A stretch of DNA of 64,000 nucleotides from Paenibacillus nanensis (GTDB lineage Bacteria; Bacillota; Bacilli; Paenibacillales; Paenibacillaceae), in assembly GCF_003583765.1 (NCBI RefSeq), contig NZ_QXQA01000012.1, forward strand, positions 1 to 64,000. Reading direction: 5' to 3'. The notes beneath the pieces are model-generated. The model searched no databases, had not been told where the DNA came from, and saw only the letters and a list, made by a program, of their open reading frames with translations. The position numbers and the translations under genes were made by a program. Shown piece by piece: positions 1 to 9,214 of the stretch; positions within the stretch are counted from its first letter, which is position 1, and each line of letters starts with the position of its first letter.

Positions 1-223
1 CGGGATGGACGTACCGCTGGTGTACCAGTTGTTCCGCCAGGAGCACCGCTGGGTAGCCAAGTACGGACGGGATAAGCGCTGAAAGCATCTAAGCGTGAAG
101 CCCCCCTCAAGATGAGATTTCCCAATTAGTAAGACCCCTTGAAGACGACGAGGTTGATAGGTTCGGGGTGGAAGCACAGCAATGTGTGGAGCTGACGAAT
201 ACTAATCGGTCGAGGGCTTATCC
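1..223 (+). rRNA. 23S ribosomal RNA, 3' end (partial)
   Basis: This is the last part of 23S rRNA; the gene runs off the left edge. The sequence carries the conserved domain VI segments, including the GTACGGACGGGATAAGCGCTGAAAG-type stretch and the terminal ACTAATCGGTCGAGGGCTT. The 3' end is placed just after that motif. A short repeat (ATCC...GGAT) follows and is probably part of the processing stem. 5S rRNA lies about 65 nt downstream on the same strand, the usual 16S-23S-5S order. Confidence 0.95.
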
Positions 224-289
224 TATAAATAAAGGATCACTACAGCTAAACTTTCGTATCCAGTTTTCAAGGTACAAACCTTGATCCGT

Positions 290-406
290 TTGGTGGCGAT
301 GGCGGAGGGGAACCACGCGTTCCCATACCGAACACGACCGTTAAGCCCTCCAGCGCCGATGGTACTTGGACCGCAGGGTCCTGGGAGAGTAGGACGTCGC
401 CAAGCA
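290..406 (+). rRNA. rrf: 5S ribosomal RNA
   Basis: A complete 5S rRNA of about 117 nt. The ends TTTGGTGGCGATGGCG and GGACGTCGCCAAGC pair to form helix I. The internal blocks CCATACCGAACACG and CTGGGAGAGTAGGACG are standard Firmicute 5S sequence. It is followed directly by an intrinsic terminator. The last 15 or so bases (GACGTCGCCAAGCAC) recur twice downstream at about 637 and 844, at the ends of two fold-back elements. Confidence 0.95.
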
Positions 407-411
407 CAGAT

Positions 412-443
412 AACCTACCGTAGTCGATACGGTAGGTTTTTTG
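412..443 (+). terminator. rRNA operon terminator
   Basis: The inverted repeat AACCTACCGT / ACGGTAGGTT has a 7-nt loop and is followed by a T run. It sits directly after 5S rRNA and is a standard rho-independent terminator for the rrn operon. Confidence 0.85.
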
Positions 444-452
444 TTGTGTGTA

Positions 453-651
453 GACCATTTCGGATGATGCTTCCGCTATCCGAAATGGTCTGGCGACGTT
501 TCTCTCCCAACAGGGAGAGTGTCTGAACCTTCCGTTCGCAGCAATTCGATGATGCATGACCCGGCCTGAAGAGGAAGGCTCAGACGCCGACCGTTGATGC
601 ACACTCTGCGAAGAGTATTCATCCCAGTGCGGAATGGACGTCGCCAAGCAC
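453..651 (+). repeat. 5S-derived fold-back element, copy 1
   Basis: A perfect hairpin (GACCATTTCGGAT / ATCCGAAATGGTC, 453-490) is followed by a fold-back element at 491-651. The element opens with TGGCGACGTTTCTCTCCCA, which resembles the reverse complement of the 5S 3' end, and closes with GGACGTCGCCAAGCAC, a direct copy of the 5S 3' end. Inside are further stems: CTCCC/GGGAG, GTCTGAACCTTCC with a near-complement at about 582-594, and ACTCT-GCGA-AGAGT. There is no credible protein. It could be a structured RNA, a processing duplicate or a small mobile element. The architecture is visible; the function is unknown. Confidence 0.6.
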
Positions 652-656
652 GAATG

Positions 657-687
657 ACCTGTCACAGTTATCTGTGGCAGGTTTTTT
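657..687 (+). terminator. Terminator after fold-back copy 1
   Basis: ACCTGTCACAG / CTGTGGCAGGT with a TTAT loop, then six or more T residues. It follows the 5S-end copy just as the real rrn terminator follows 5S, although the stem sequence differs. Confidence 0.7.
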
Positions 688-698
688 GTTTTCATGCA

Positions 699-858
699 TG
701 GCGACGTTTCTCTCCCAACGGGGAGAGTGTCTGAACCTTGTGATCGAAGCAATTCGATGATACATGACCCGGCCTGAAGAGGAAGGTTCAGACGCCGACC
801 GTTGATGTAACTCTGCGAAGAGTATTCATCCCAGTGCGGAATGGACGTCGCCAAGCAC
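699..858 (+). repeat. 5S-derived fold-back element, copy 2
   Basis: A second tandem copy of the element at 491-651, starting 208 nt later and nearly identical. Differences cluster in loops and around 740-750. The long inner stem is fully complementary here (GTCTGAACCTT / AAGGTTCAGAC), whereas copy 1 has one A/C mismatch. It again starts with an inverted copy and ends with a direct copy of the 5S 3' terminus. The leading perfect hairpin of copy 1 is absent. Confidence 0.6.
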
Positions 859-863
859 GAATG

Positions 864-894
864 ACCTGTCACAGATTTCTGTGGCAGTTTTTTT
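864..894 (+). terminator. Terminator after fold-back copy 2
   Basis: CTGTCACAG / CTGTGGCAG followed by a run of T. It is almost the same stem as the terminator at 657-687, so the repeating unit is fold-back element plus terminator. From 895 to 1153 the sequence is AT-rich and I see no gene in it; it probably holds the promoter of the next gene. Confidence 0.65.
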
Positions 895-1153
895 GTTTTT
901 CTATATCACCTACCGACCGTAGTCTCCTTTTGTGCCTTCATTCGATATCTCACTAGCTCTGAAGCAACAAAAATCTATCAATTGCTCCTATCTAGTGGTA
1001 TTGAAGGACTATTGTGCCTATGATATTTGGTTAAATACGGTTAAAAGCGGAGTGTGGTTTAGAAATTGTATAGTTTTGATTGGTAGTATAGTAGTCAGAT
1101 AGTCCTATCATTTTGAAATCATCATATTAAAGTAAGGGAAAAGGAGCTTTGAA

Positions 1154-4100
1154 ATGGTAATCAGGCGATTGCAATATGTTTTACTATTGGTGTTTGCCTT
1201 CATGCTTGCATCATTGATTTTTCAGCAGCAGTCCATACATGCGGAGGGGAGTAGAGACTTAGTAGAGGTTGACCCATCGAATAGTTCGAAAGCCTACCGT
1301 CCATATTTGGAGTGGTTGAACGATAGCTTCAATCTGTCCGGTGTGAAAAGACAGACGCATTTACGGGTGCTTGTGAAGGAAGGGGAGAAGCTGCTGCTCG
1401 GATCGAGCGTAACGACTAACTTCACTTCCAACTCTGCTACGCCTTTGGGCGATATTGTAGTAAGGAAACCTGATGGGACTTCTCTCAATCTGGATGTAAA
1501 GAGTACCGGTGAAGGTTATATTTCCTCATATAGCCAAGAGACAAAAGGGCCTACATATACGATTAACGGCACAACTTATAACTCGGGCGGTTACAAGCCT
1601 ATTGAGGTTGATGTTGATCAGACAGGCGAGTGGATTGTAGAGTTCCGGGGTAATGGAGATACGAGCAGCAGTAACCCGGGAGCTAATCTCATTGGGACAG
1701 CTTGGGATCAAAAAACTTCCGGGGGTGTCGCGGCTTGGGACGTAACGGTCATTGATCCTAATAGAATGAGTCCGGAAATTCCAGGCAGGATGTATACGTA
1801 TTCTCTTGCTCTGAATATTGGTGTTGAGCTGAAGAATGGAAGCGGCGCTTTTTCTTCCGTCTATGTTCTCACCAAGGACGGTTACTTATATAAGTCCAAT
1901 ATGAACGGCATGGACCCGTTTGGATTTGTTTTCTTCTCGAATAACAGCGGTTTTATTGATATTTCAGGGTCAGTGCCTAAGACGCTGTACCACTCCGTTT
2001 CACTCGATGATGTGGGTAAAACGGGAAGCAAAATCATCGTGCAGAATCCATTTAGTCCGGATACGGATAAACAAGTGACTCATCGGGTGTTTTTCAACGA
2101 GCCCGCCGATGACTTGGGAACTTTTAGGGAAACGGGTGGTTCGGGGTACATCAAGACAACCCCTGACATACCTCCAGTGATTGCTAAGGATGAGATTAGC
2201 GATAAATCAACGTTTAGCTTCAATGGTTATATGGGCAATTCGACCAGCAATTCTCCAGTAGCAACGGTTGGAAGCGGAGGAGAGTTTTCTTTTGAATTGT
2301 CACGAAGCGGTTCGTACCAAATTATTTTGGATACGGACGGAACGCCTGGTTTTGATCCAAGTACGGATACTGTCATAGAGGATAGCGCGGCATCCGGAAA
2401 GACGGTCTTCAAATGGAACGGTAAAAACCGCAACAATACGATTGTTCCGGCAGGAAAATACGCTGCTAAACTCCTGACCAAAGGCGGGGAATATCACTTC
2501 CCAATGCTCGACGTGGAGAGAGCGCCAAACGGCATCATTATCGAGATGCTTAATAAACCCGCCGATATGGAGTTCAAGGGGCTAGATGGCGACGGAAATC
2601 CTATTTCCCCAACAACCGTTTACTATGAAGACAGCAGCCCATATTATCTGCAGGACGGTACGATGCTGTCCCTGCCCGCAGCTAACCACACGCCAGAAAA
2701 TAAAAGTAAAGGCGTAAACAGTGTAAACGGCGCTCATAAATTTTTAGGAGACACTGCGGGATACGGAAATAATAAAGCAATCGATACATGGACGTATTTT
2801 CCCGGAGATACCGCGGAGCTTACTTTTTATGTAACCAATAGTACGGTAAGCGGCAATGTCTATGAAGATTCGAACAGTAACGGAGTGAAGGACGCGAGCG
2901 AAAAGGCGCTGAGCGGCATTCGCGTTGATATTAGCGTTGAGCTAGAAGATGCGGCGGGTGTAATCCAATATTCAGCAGTTACCGACGCGAACGGCAGCTA
3001 TTCGGTGCCGGTCTATCTTGGCGAGGCAACCGTTTCCATTGATCCGTCTCAGCATGATGGATTGAAAGGAAAAGCGACAACGCAGCCTTGGGGATCTGAG
3101 AAGGTAGTTACGATAGGAAGTAATGTAGATGAAGAGATCGACTTCAGTTATGTTCTGATTATTAGGATTTCGCAAGTAGATCTCGTAACCGCGCCTGAAG
3201 GTAAGGTCATCACGAATGTGAAGCCAACGATAAAGGGTCAAGTAACGGACAGTGGCGTATCGAAAACAGTCTCGGTCTATCTGGTAGACGAGGATGGAGA
3301 GCTTACTCTCATAGATAGCGTTACTTCAACGGGTGACGGCAATTGGGAAATGCCATGGCCTGATGACAAGCCGGCATTAGATTCAGGTGAGGTAACGCTC
3401 GTTGCTATCACGCAATATGGAACAACAGGCAACGAACAAGACGTTGAAGCAAGAGTCACTTTTATCGTGAATAGGCCTCCGACGGCGGAAGACGATGTGG
3501 TGACGACGAAGCCGGGTCAATCCGTGACGATTACGCTGGACGTCGCTGACGATCTGACGGCAGTCAACGATCTGAGCTATAACGTTCCTGCAACAACTAG
3601 CCACGGAACGCTTATTCAAGATCAGACGGACAAAAATAAATGGGTATATACGCCGGCTAACGGATTTAGCGGCACAGATACCTTTACGTATGAAGTAACG
3701 GATGCGCATGGTTTAAAAACAGAGGCGACCATCACGGTTCAAGTCGATGGCGCGCCGACAGTGCAGCCGAAACAAGGGAAAGTCAACGCAGGCGGATCGG
3801 TCACGATTACGCTTGAGGGCTCCGACGATCTGACGTCGGCGGGAGACCTTGTCTACAATGTGCCGGCTGCGACGACAGAAGGCGGAACGCTGACCCAAGA
3901 TCCGGCGAATCCGGCGAAGGTCACGTACACACCGAAAGCTGGCTTCAGCGGAACGGATACGTTCACGTACACGGTGATAGACAACGCGTCGCAGACAAGC
4001 ACAGCCGCAACGGTTACGATTACGGTGAACGGAAAACCGGCTGCGGAACCAGTAACGGGTACGGTAACGAATGAAAACACGGATACCGTCATTACGCTTG

Positions 4101-7100
4101 GCGGTACGGACGACCATACTGCTGAACAAGATTTGGTGTACAGCCTAAGCTCCACCACGACGGAGCAGGGCGGAACTTTGACGCAAGACGAGAATGAGCC
4201 GTGGAAGATCACGTACACTCCGGCTAAGGACTTCACCGGAACGGATACGTTCAGCTACACGGTAACGGACGAGGACGGATTAACGAGCGCGACGGTAACG
4301 GTAACGGTAACCGTCAATGCGCCTCCGACGGTGGAAGACGATTCGGTAATTACGAAGCCAGGTCAAGCCGTGACGATTACGCTGGACGTCGCTGACGATC
4401 TGACGGCAGTCAACGATCTGAGCTATAACGTTCCTGCAACAACTGGCCACGGAACGCTTGTTCAAGATCAGACGGACAAAAATAAATGGGTATATACGCC
4501 GGCTAACGGATTTAGCGGCACAGATACCTTTATGTATGAAGTAACGGATGCGCATGGTTTGAAAGCAGAGGCGACCATCACGGTTCAAGTCGATGGCGCG
4601 CCGACAGCGCAGCCGAAACAAGGGAAAGTCAACGCAGGCGGATCGGTCACGATTACGCTGGAGGGCTCCGACGATCTGACGGCGGCGGGAGACCTTGTCT
4701 ACAATGTGCCTGCAACAACGACAGAAGGCGGGACGCTGACCCAAGATCCGGCGAATCCGGCGAAGGTCACGTACACACCGAAAGCTGGCTTCAGCGGAAC
4801 GGATACGTTCACGTACACGGTGACGGACAACGCGTCGCAGACAAGCACAGCCGCAACGGTCACGATTACGGTTAACGGAAAACCGGCTGCGGAACCAGTG
4901 ACGGGTACGGTAACGAATGAAAACACGGATACCGTCATTACGCTTGGCGGTACGGACGACCATACCGCTGAACAAGATTTGGTGTACAGCCTGAGCTCCA
5001 CCACGACGGAGCAGGGCGGAACGTTGACGCAAGACGAGAACGAGCCGTGGAAGATCACGTACACTCCGGCTGAGGACTTCACCGGAACGGATACGTTCAG
5101 CTACACGGTAACGGACGAGGACGGATTAACGAGCGCGACGGTAACGGTAACGGTAACCGTCAATGCGCCGCCGACAGCGGAAGACGATTCGGTAATTACA
5201 AAGCCGGGTCAAGCCGTGACAATTACGCTGGACGTCGCTGACGATCTGACGGCAGTCAACGATCTGAGCTATAACGTTCCTGCAACAACTAGCCACGGAA
5301 CGCTTGTTCAAGATCAGACGGACAAAAATAAATGGGTATATACGCCGGCTAACGGATTTAGCGGCACAGATACCTTTACGTATGAAGTAACGGATGCGCA
5401 TGGTTTAAAAACAGAGGCGACCATCACGGTTCAAGTCGATGGCGCGCCGACAGCGCAGCCGAAGCAAGGGAAAGTTAACGCAGGCGGATCGATAACGATT
5501 ACGCTGGAGGGCTCCGACGATCTGACGTTGGCGGGAGACCTTGTCTACAATGTGCCGGCTGCAACGACAGAAGGCGGAACGCTGACTCCAGATCCGGAGA
5601 ATCCGGCGAAGGTCGTGTACACACCGAAGGCTGGCTTCAGCGGAACGGATACGTTCACGTACACGGTGACGGACAACGCGTCGCAGACAAGCACAGCCGC
5701 AACGGTCACAATTACGGTCAACGGAAAACCAACCGCGGAACCGGTAACGGGTACGGTAACGAATGAAAACACGGATACCGTCATTACGCTTGGCGGTACG
5801 GACGACCATACCTCTGAACAAGATTTGGTGTACAGCCTGAGCTCCAATACAACGGAGCAGGGCGGAACGTTGACGCAAGACGAGAATGAGCCGTGGAAGA
5901 TCACGTACACACCGGCTAAGGACTTCACCGGAGCGGATACGTTCAGCTACACGGTAACGGACGAAGATGGACTTACGAGCGCGACGGTAACGGTAACAGT
6001 GACCGTTAAGAAGCCGCTTGATGGATGGGTAGGCCAGCGCCAACGTGGAGAGCTGACTCCGCTTGTTGTGCTGAGGCCGGGATCGCCGCTTAAGCTTTCG
6101 GCAGTGAGCGTGGCGGAAGCGACGAAGGTCGTGGCGACGGTTACCTACAAAGTGAAGGACGCAAGCGGTGTCGAGCATACCAAAACGGATGTTGTAACGA
6201 TGACCGCTTCGAAAACGGTAAGCGACGAGAAAAACAGTTACAAACTGTGGTCGCACACGACTTACCGGCTCGCAGATAATGCGATTACAGGCAGTTATTC
6301 TGTAACCTACGAAGCGTTTAACGGAGCGGACAGCATTCAGACCGAGCCAAGCAGCTTGCTGAGTGACAATTCGTTCTACGTGGTCTCGAGTATTGATTTG
6401 GTTGGCACCATAGTGGATGACGAAGGCGAACCGCTTGCCGGCGTTGCCATTCAGCTCTACGATCCGACCGGCACGTACAAGTATGAGAACTACGAAGCAA
6501 CAACGGACGCTGAAGGGAACTATAGATTCGATAATATCCCGACGAACGAATACTTGATTGCGGTTAAAAAGCCGGGATACAGCACGAAGGAACGCAATAT
6601 CGATACGCTACCGAGCGACCCGCATGCATCGTCGGTCAGGGAAGATTTTGCGCTCGTCAACTTCCGTATTGAATTGAAAGCTGACCCATCCTCTATCGTG
6701 GGAGACGGAAAGACAACGACTTGGTTGACTGCCGTTGTAACGGACAAGGACGGCAAACCGATGGCCGGCATCGAGGTTGAGTTCTCGGCAGGGACGGATT
6801 CGAATCCGGTCGGCACCTTCCTCGGCGATACGACTGTGGTGACCGACAGCAAAGGCCAAGCGAAGGTTCAATATCGTTCCAGCTTGATCGAAGGGATTAT
6901 TTCGCAGAAGGTTCCCGTAAAAGCAACGGTCGACGACACGGAGCATCATCTCTACGATTGGGAGCAAATTTTCATTACGTTCGAGCCGGCCAGCGTGTCC
7001 GGCATCGTGACGAGCACGATTAATGGAGAGTACACGGTCGTGCCGGGCGCTTTGGTTAAGCTGACCAAAGACTTTGACGGCGATGGCATCATCGATTTCT

Positions 7101-9124
7101 CGGCGGAGACGACTTCGGACAGCGACGGCAAGTACACGATTGCGGTACCTCGCGGCGATGTGAGCTATGATTTGGAGATTTATAAGCCGATCGAGATTGG
7201 CCGCAACGGTTCGGATGAACCCATTATCATTCCTTTCAAGCAAAAGGTATGGGTCGATGAAGTGACCGGTTCAGGCGGAGATGAGCAGGACTATCCGTCG
7301 ACTAAGACGGCAACAGGCATCGTCGGCATCAAAGACGCGGCGGACAGCAGCAAATCCCAGCTGTTCACGGAGGAAGAGCTGCAGCAATTCCGCGTCTACC
7401 TGAAGAAGCCGGATAACACGTATGTAACGAATCCGGACAACGGGCAGAACTGGTTCGCGCTTGACGATAACGGCGTATTTAATATTCCGGGCCTCGACAA
7501 AGGAACCGAATATCAGTTAGAGATCCGCTATACAATCGAAATCACGGATCCAGACAATCCGAATTACGGCGATGTCGTCGAAATCGCGTTTAATCAGAAG
7601 CCGCAGTTCGACGCGGACGGCAATCCTGTTCTTGACGGCAGCGGGCAGCAGGTTTACGCTTACCCGACGATTAAGCTGGATGAAGACGGCGAGCTGAATA
7701 TTTTGGAAGAGCTCGTCGACCCTTACGGCGATGTATTGGACAGCAGTACGCTCCAAGCCATTCCTGGCGCAACGGTCACGCTGTACTATTATCCGAAGGA
7801 CATCAACGGCAACCTGCTGCCGGTCAGCGTGCTGAATCCGGCAACGGACCAAAAGGTTTATTTGCCGGCAATCAGCGGTTTCCTGCCATTCGATAACCAG
7901 TCGCCATCGCAGGTGACAGGGGCGGACGGCAAGTACGCTTACATGGTCTATCCGAATACGGACTACTATTTGTACGTAACGGCGCCGGGCTACTTCAGCT
8001 ATAACAGCGGACATATTCGGGTTGATTGGGACATTGTGCGCCATAACGTGCATATGGACAAGATACCGGTCATTCCGACAGCGCCGCCAGTTACGCCGCC
8101 GCCTGTTGAGACCAGCGAAGAACTGCCGGAGCTCGTTGTGAACATTGCGATTGAGCAAAGCAAAGCGGCAGAAGAGACGGAAATGCCAATAACGGTGACT
8201 TATCAAAACATTGGCGACGGCAAGCTGAAGGAAGGAACGGTTACAATGACCCTGCCGGAAGGCTTCACGGTTGTGGACGCCGATGGCGGCAAGGTCGAGG
8301 GCAATAAGATTTCATGGACTGTTCATGATGTTGACGCGCTTGAGAAAGGCACATTTACGGTTATGGTCAAATCGCCGCAGCTGAAGCAATCCGAAGAAAT
8401 GGTGACAGTAACGGCGGAGATCAGCACGGAGCAGAAGACGGCGGGCATTCGGAACGCAGCGGCTTCCGTCAAGATGAAGCTCGTATCGAACCGGTTCGGC
8501 GCGGTACAGCATATCCGCTACATCCTGGGTTATCCGGATGGAGAGTTCAAGCCGGGACGCAATCTGACGCGCGCTGAGCTCGCGGCTATCGTCGCTCGCC
8601 TGTTAGGCGGCGGCGAAGACGGAAGCATTCCGTATACCGATGTGGCGAAGGACCATTGGGCTCATCGTTATATTTATATCGCATCGAAGAACGGGATCTT
8701 CGAAGGCGATCCGACGGGCAGCTTCCGTCCTGAGGATCCGGTGAAGCGCGAGGAGCTGGCTGCCGTTATGGCGCGTTTTATCGGCATGACGGTATCGCAT
8801 TCCATTGACGGCAAATTCTCTGATGTCGAGGGACGCTGGTCTGAGGATGCAATCGAAGCATTATTGCGCGGCGGCCTCATCAGCGGTTACCCGGACGGCA
8901 CCTTTAAGCCAGGCAACAAAATTACACGTCTGGAAGCGGTCGCGATGATTAACAGCATGCTGTTCCGCGGACCTCTTGTCGGCGTGGACGCGAAGTTCCC
9001 TGACGTTCCTGAATCGTCATGGGGATTCGGACATGCGCTTGAAGCGACGGTATCGCACGAGGCGACATGGAATGCGGACGGAACGGAAACGTTCGTCCGC
9101 GAGCTTGAAGACAAAGTAGACTAA
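1154..9124 (+). CDS. Giant multidomain SLH surface protein
   Basis: A 2656-residue exported protein. The ATG follows AAGGAG at good spacing. Residues 1-31 form a signal peptide. In order: an N-terminal region of unknown fold, a FlgD-like Ig segment, an SdrD B-like repeat (GNVYEDSNSNGVKD, about 566-595), and nine cadherin/VCBS-like Ig domains of about 94 residues (775-1620). These carry the signature FSGTDTFTY. Then come carboxypeptidase-regulatory-like folds (about 1746-1818 and 1949-2010), an invasin-type Ig domain (about 1838-1920), a Pro-rich spacer, a DUF11-like domain, and three C-terminal SLH domains (about 2450-2640). SLH domains bind pyruvylated secondary cell-wall polymer, so the protein should be wall-anchored and extended. 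No catalytic domain is evident; an adhesin or S-layer-associated role is an inference. Confidence 0.9.
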   Translation: MVIRRLQYVLLLVFAFMLASLIFQQQSIHAEGSRDLVEVDPSNSSKAYRPYLEWLNDSFNLSGVKRQTHLRVLVKEGEKLLLGSSVTTNFTSNSATPLGDIVVRKPDGTSLNLDVKSTGEGYISSYSQETKGPTYTINGTTYNSGGYKPIEVDVDQTGEWIVEFRGNGDTSSSNPGANLIGTAWDQKTSGGVAAWDVTVIDPNRMSPEIPGRMYTYSLALNIGVELKNGSGAFSSVYVLTKDGYLYKSNMNGMDPFGFVFFSNNSGFIDISGSVPKTLYHSVSLDDVGKTGSKIIVQNPFSPDTDKQVTHRVFFNEPADDLGTFRETGGSGYIKTTPDIPPVIAKDEISDKSTFSFNGYMGNSTSNSPVATVGSGGEFSFELSRSGSYQIILDTDGTPGFDPSTDTVIEDSAASGKTVFKWNGKNRNNTIVPAGKYAAKLLTKGGEYHFPMLDVERAPNGIIIEMLNKPADMEFKGLDGDGNPISPTTVYYEDSSPYYLQDGTMLSLPAANHTPENKSKGVNSVNGAHKFLGDTAGYGNNKAIDTWTYFPGDTAELTFYVTNSTVSGNVYEDSNSNGVKDASEKALSGIRVDISVELEDAAGVIQYSAVTDANGSYSVPVYLGEATVSIDPSQHDGLKGKATTQPWGSEKVVTIGSNVDEEIDFSYVLIIRISQVDLVTAPEGKVITNVKPTIKGQVTDSGVSKTVSVYLVDEDGELTLIDSVTSTGDGNWEMPWPDDKPALDSGEVTLVAITQYGTTGNEQDVEARVTFIVNRPPTAEDDVVTTKPGQSVTITLDVADDLTAVNDLSYNVPATTSHGTLIQDQTDKNKWVYTPANGFSGTDTFTYEVTDAHGLKTEATITVQVDGAPTVQPKQGKVNAGGSVTITLEGSDDLTSAGDLVYNVPAATTEGGTLTQDPANPAKVTYTPKAGFSGTDTFTYTVIDNASQTSTAATVTITVNGKPAAEPVTGTVTNENTDTVITLGGTDDHTAEQDLVYSLSSTTTEQGGTLTQDENEPWKITYTPAKDFTGTDTFSYTVTDEDGLTSATVTVTVTVNAPPTVEDDSVITKPGQAVTITLDVADDLTAVNDLSYNVPATTGHGTLVQDQTDKNKWVYTPANGFSGTDTFMYEVTDAHGLKAEATITVQVDGAPTAQPKQGKVNAGGSVTITLEGSDDLTAAGDLVYNVPATTTEGGTLTQDPANPAKVTYTPKAGFSGTDTFTYTVTDNASQTSTAATVTITVNGKPAAEPVTGTVTNENTDTVITLGGTDDHTAEQDLVYSLSSTTTEQGGTLTQDENEPWKITYTPAEDFTGTDTFSYTVTDEDGLTSATVTVTVTVNAPPTAEDDSVITKPGQAVTITLDVADDLTAVNDLSYNVPATTSHGTLVQDQTDKNKWVYTPANGFSGTDTFTYEVTDAHGLKTEATITVQVDGAPTAQPKQGKVNAGGSITITLEGSDDLTLAGDLVYNVPAATTEGGTLTPDPENPAKVVYTPKAGFSGTDTFTYTVTDNASQTSTAATVTITVNGKPTAEPVTGTVTNENTDTVITLGGTDDHTSEQDLVYSLSSNTTEQGGTLTQDENEPWKITYTPAKDFTGADTFSYTVTDEDGLTSATVTVTVTVKKPLDGWVGQRQRGELTPLVVLRPGSPLKLSAVSVAEATKVVATVTYKVKDASGVEHTKTDVVTMTASKTVSDEKNSYKLWSHTTYRLADNAITGSYSVTYEAFNGADSIQTEPSSLLSDNSFYVVSSIDLVGTIVDDEGEPLAGVAIQLYDPTGTYKYENYEATTDAEGNYRFDNIPTNEYLIAVKKPGYSTKERNIDTLPSDPHASSVREDFALVNFRIELKADPSSIVGDGKTTTWLTAVVTDKDGKPMAGIEVEFSAGTDSNPVGTFLGDTTVVTDSKGQAKVQYRSSLIEGIISQKVPVKATVDDTEHHLYDWEQIFITFEPASVSGIVTSTINGEYTVVPGALVKLTKDFDGDGIIDFSAETTSDSDGKYTIAVPRGDVSYDLEIYKPIEIGRNGSDEPIIIPFKQKVWVDEVTGSGGDEQDYPSTKTATGIVGIKDAADSSKSQLFTEEELQQFRVYLKKPDNTYVTNPDNGQNWFALDDNGVFNIPGLDKGTEYQLEIRYTIEITDPDNPNYGDVVEIAFNQKPQFDADGNPVLDGSGQQVYAYPTIKLDEDGELNILEELVDPYGDVLDSSTLQAIPGATVTLYYYPKDINGNLLPVSVLNPATDQKVYLPAISGFLPFDNQSPSQVTGADGKYAYMVYPNTDYYLYVTAPGYFSYNSGHIRVDWDIVRHNVHMDKIPVIPTAPPVTPPPVETSEELPELVVNIAIEQSKAAEETEMPITVTYQNIGDGKLKEGTVTMTLPEGFTVVDADGGKVEGNKISWTVHDVDALEKGTFTVMVKSPQLKQSEEMVTVTAEISTEQKTAGIRNAAASVKMKLVSNRFGAVQHIRYILGYPDGEFKPGRNLTRAELAAIVARLLGGGEDGSIPYTDVAKDHWAHRYIYIASKNGIFEGDPTGSFRPEDPVKREELAAVMARFIGMTVSHSIDGKFSDVEGRWSEDAIEALLRGGLISGYPDGTFKPGNKITRLEAVAMINSMLFRGPLVGVDAKFPDVPESSWGFGHALEATVSHEATWNADGTETFVRELEDKVD
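3476..6013 (+). repeat. Three 846-nt in-frame super-repeats
   Basis: The unit starting at PPT(A/V)EDD occurs at 3476, 4322 and 5168, exactly 846 nt (282 residues) apart. Each unit encodes three different Ig-like domains (A, B, C) of about 94 residues, giving the order ABCABCABC. The copies differ by only scattered substitutions even at silent positions, which points to recent duplication or gene conversion. Copy number could vary between strains, and short-read assemblies could collapse it. Confidence 0.9.
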
Positions 9125-9129
9125 AATAA

Positions 9130-9168
9130 GAAAAGCCGTCTTTCGGTTCATGCCGGAAGACGGCTTTT
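9130..9168 (+). terminator. Terminator after giant SLH gene
   Basis: AAAAGCCGTCTTT / GGAAGACGGCTTTT hairpin with a T run, 6 nt after the stop codon. A TATAAT at 9173-9178 directly after it is the likely -10 of the next gene. Confidence 0.85.
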
Positions 9169-9214
9169 CCATTATAATGGAGTCAGAATGATAACAATAG
9201 CGGGGGTGCGTTCG

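Noticed and set aside
267..872. A 201-codon minus-strand frame across 5S rRNA and the repeats
   Set aside because: It overlaps the 5S gene, has no binding site, and its internal repetition only mirrors the two fold-back copies.
3383..6256. Long minus-strand frames inside the giant SLH gene
   Set aside because: Arg-rich or Val/Ser-rich shadow translations of the repeated Thr/Asp codons; no starts with binding sites and no family resemblance.
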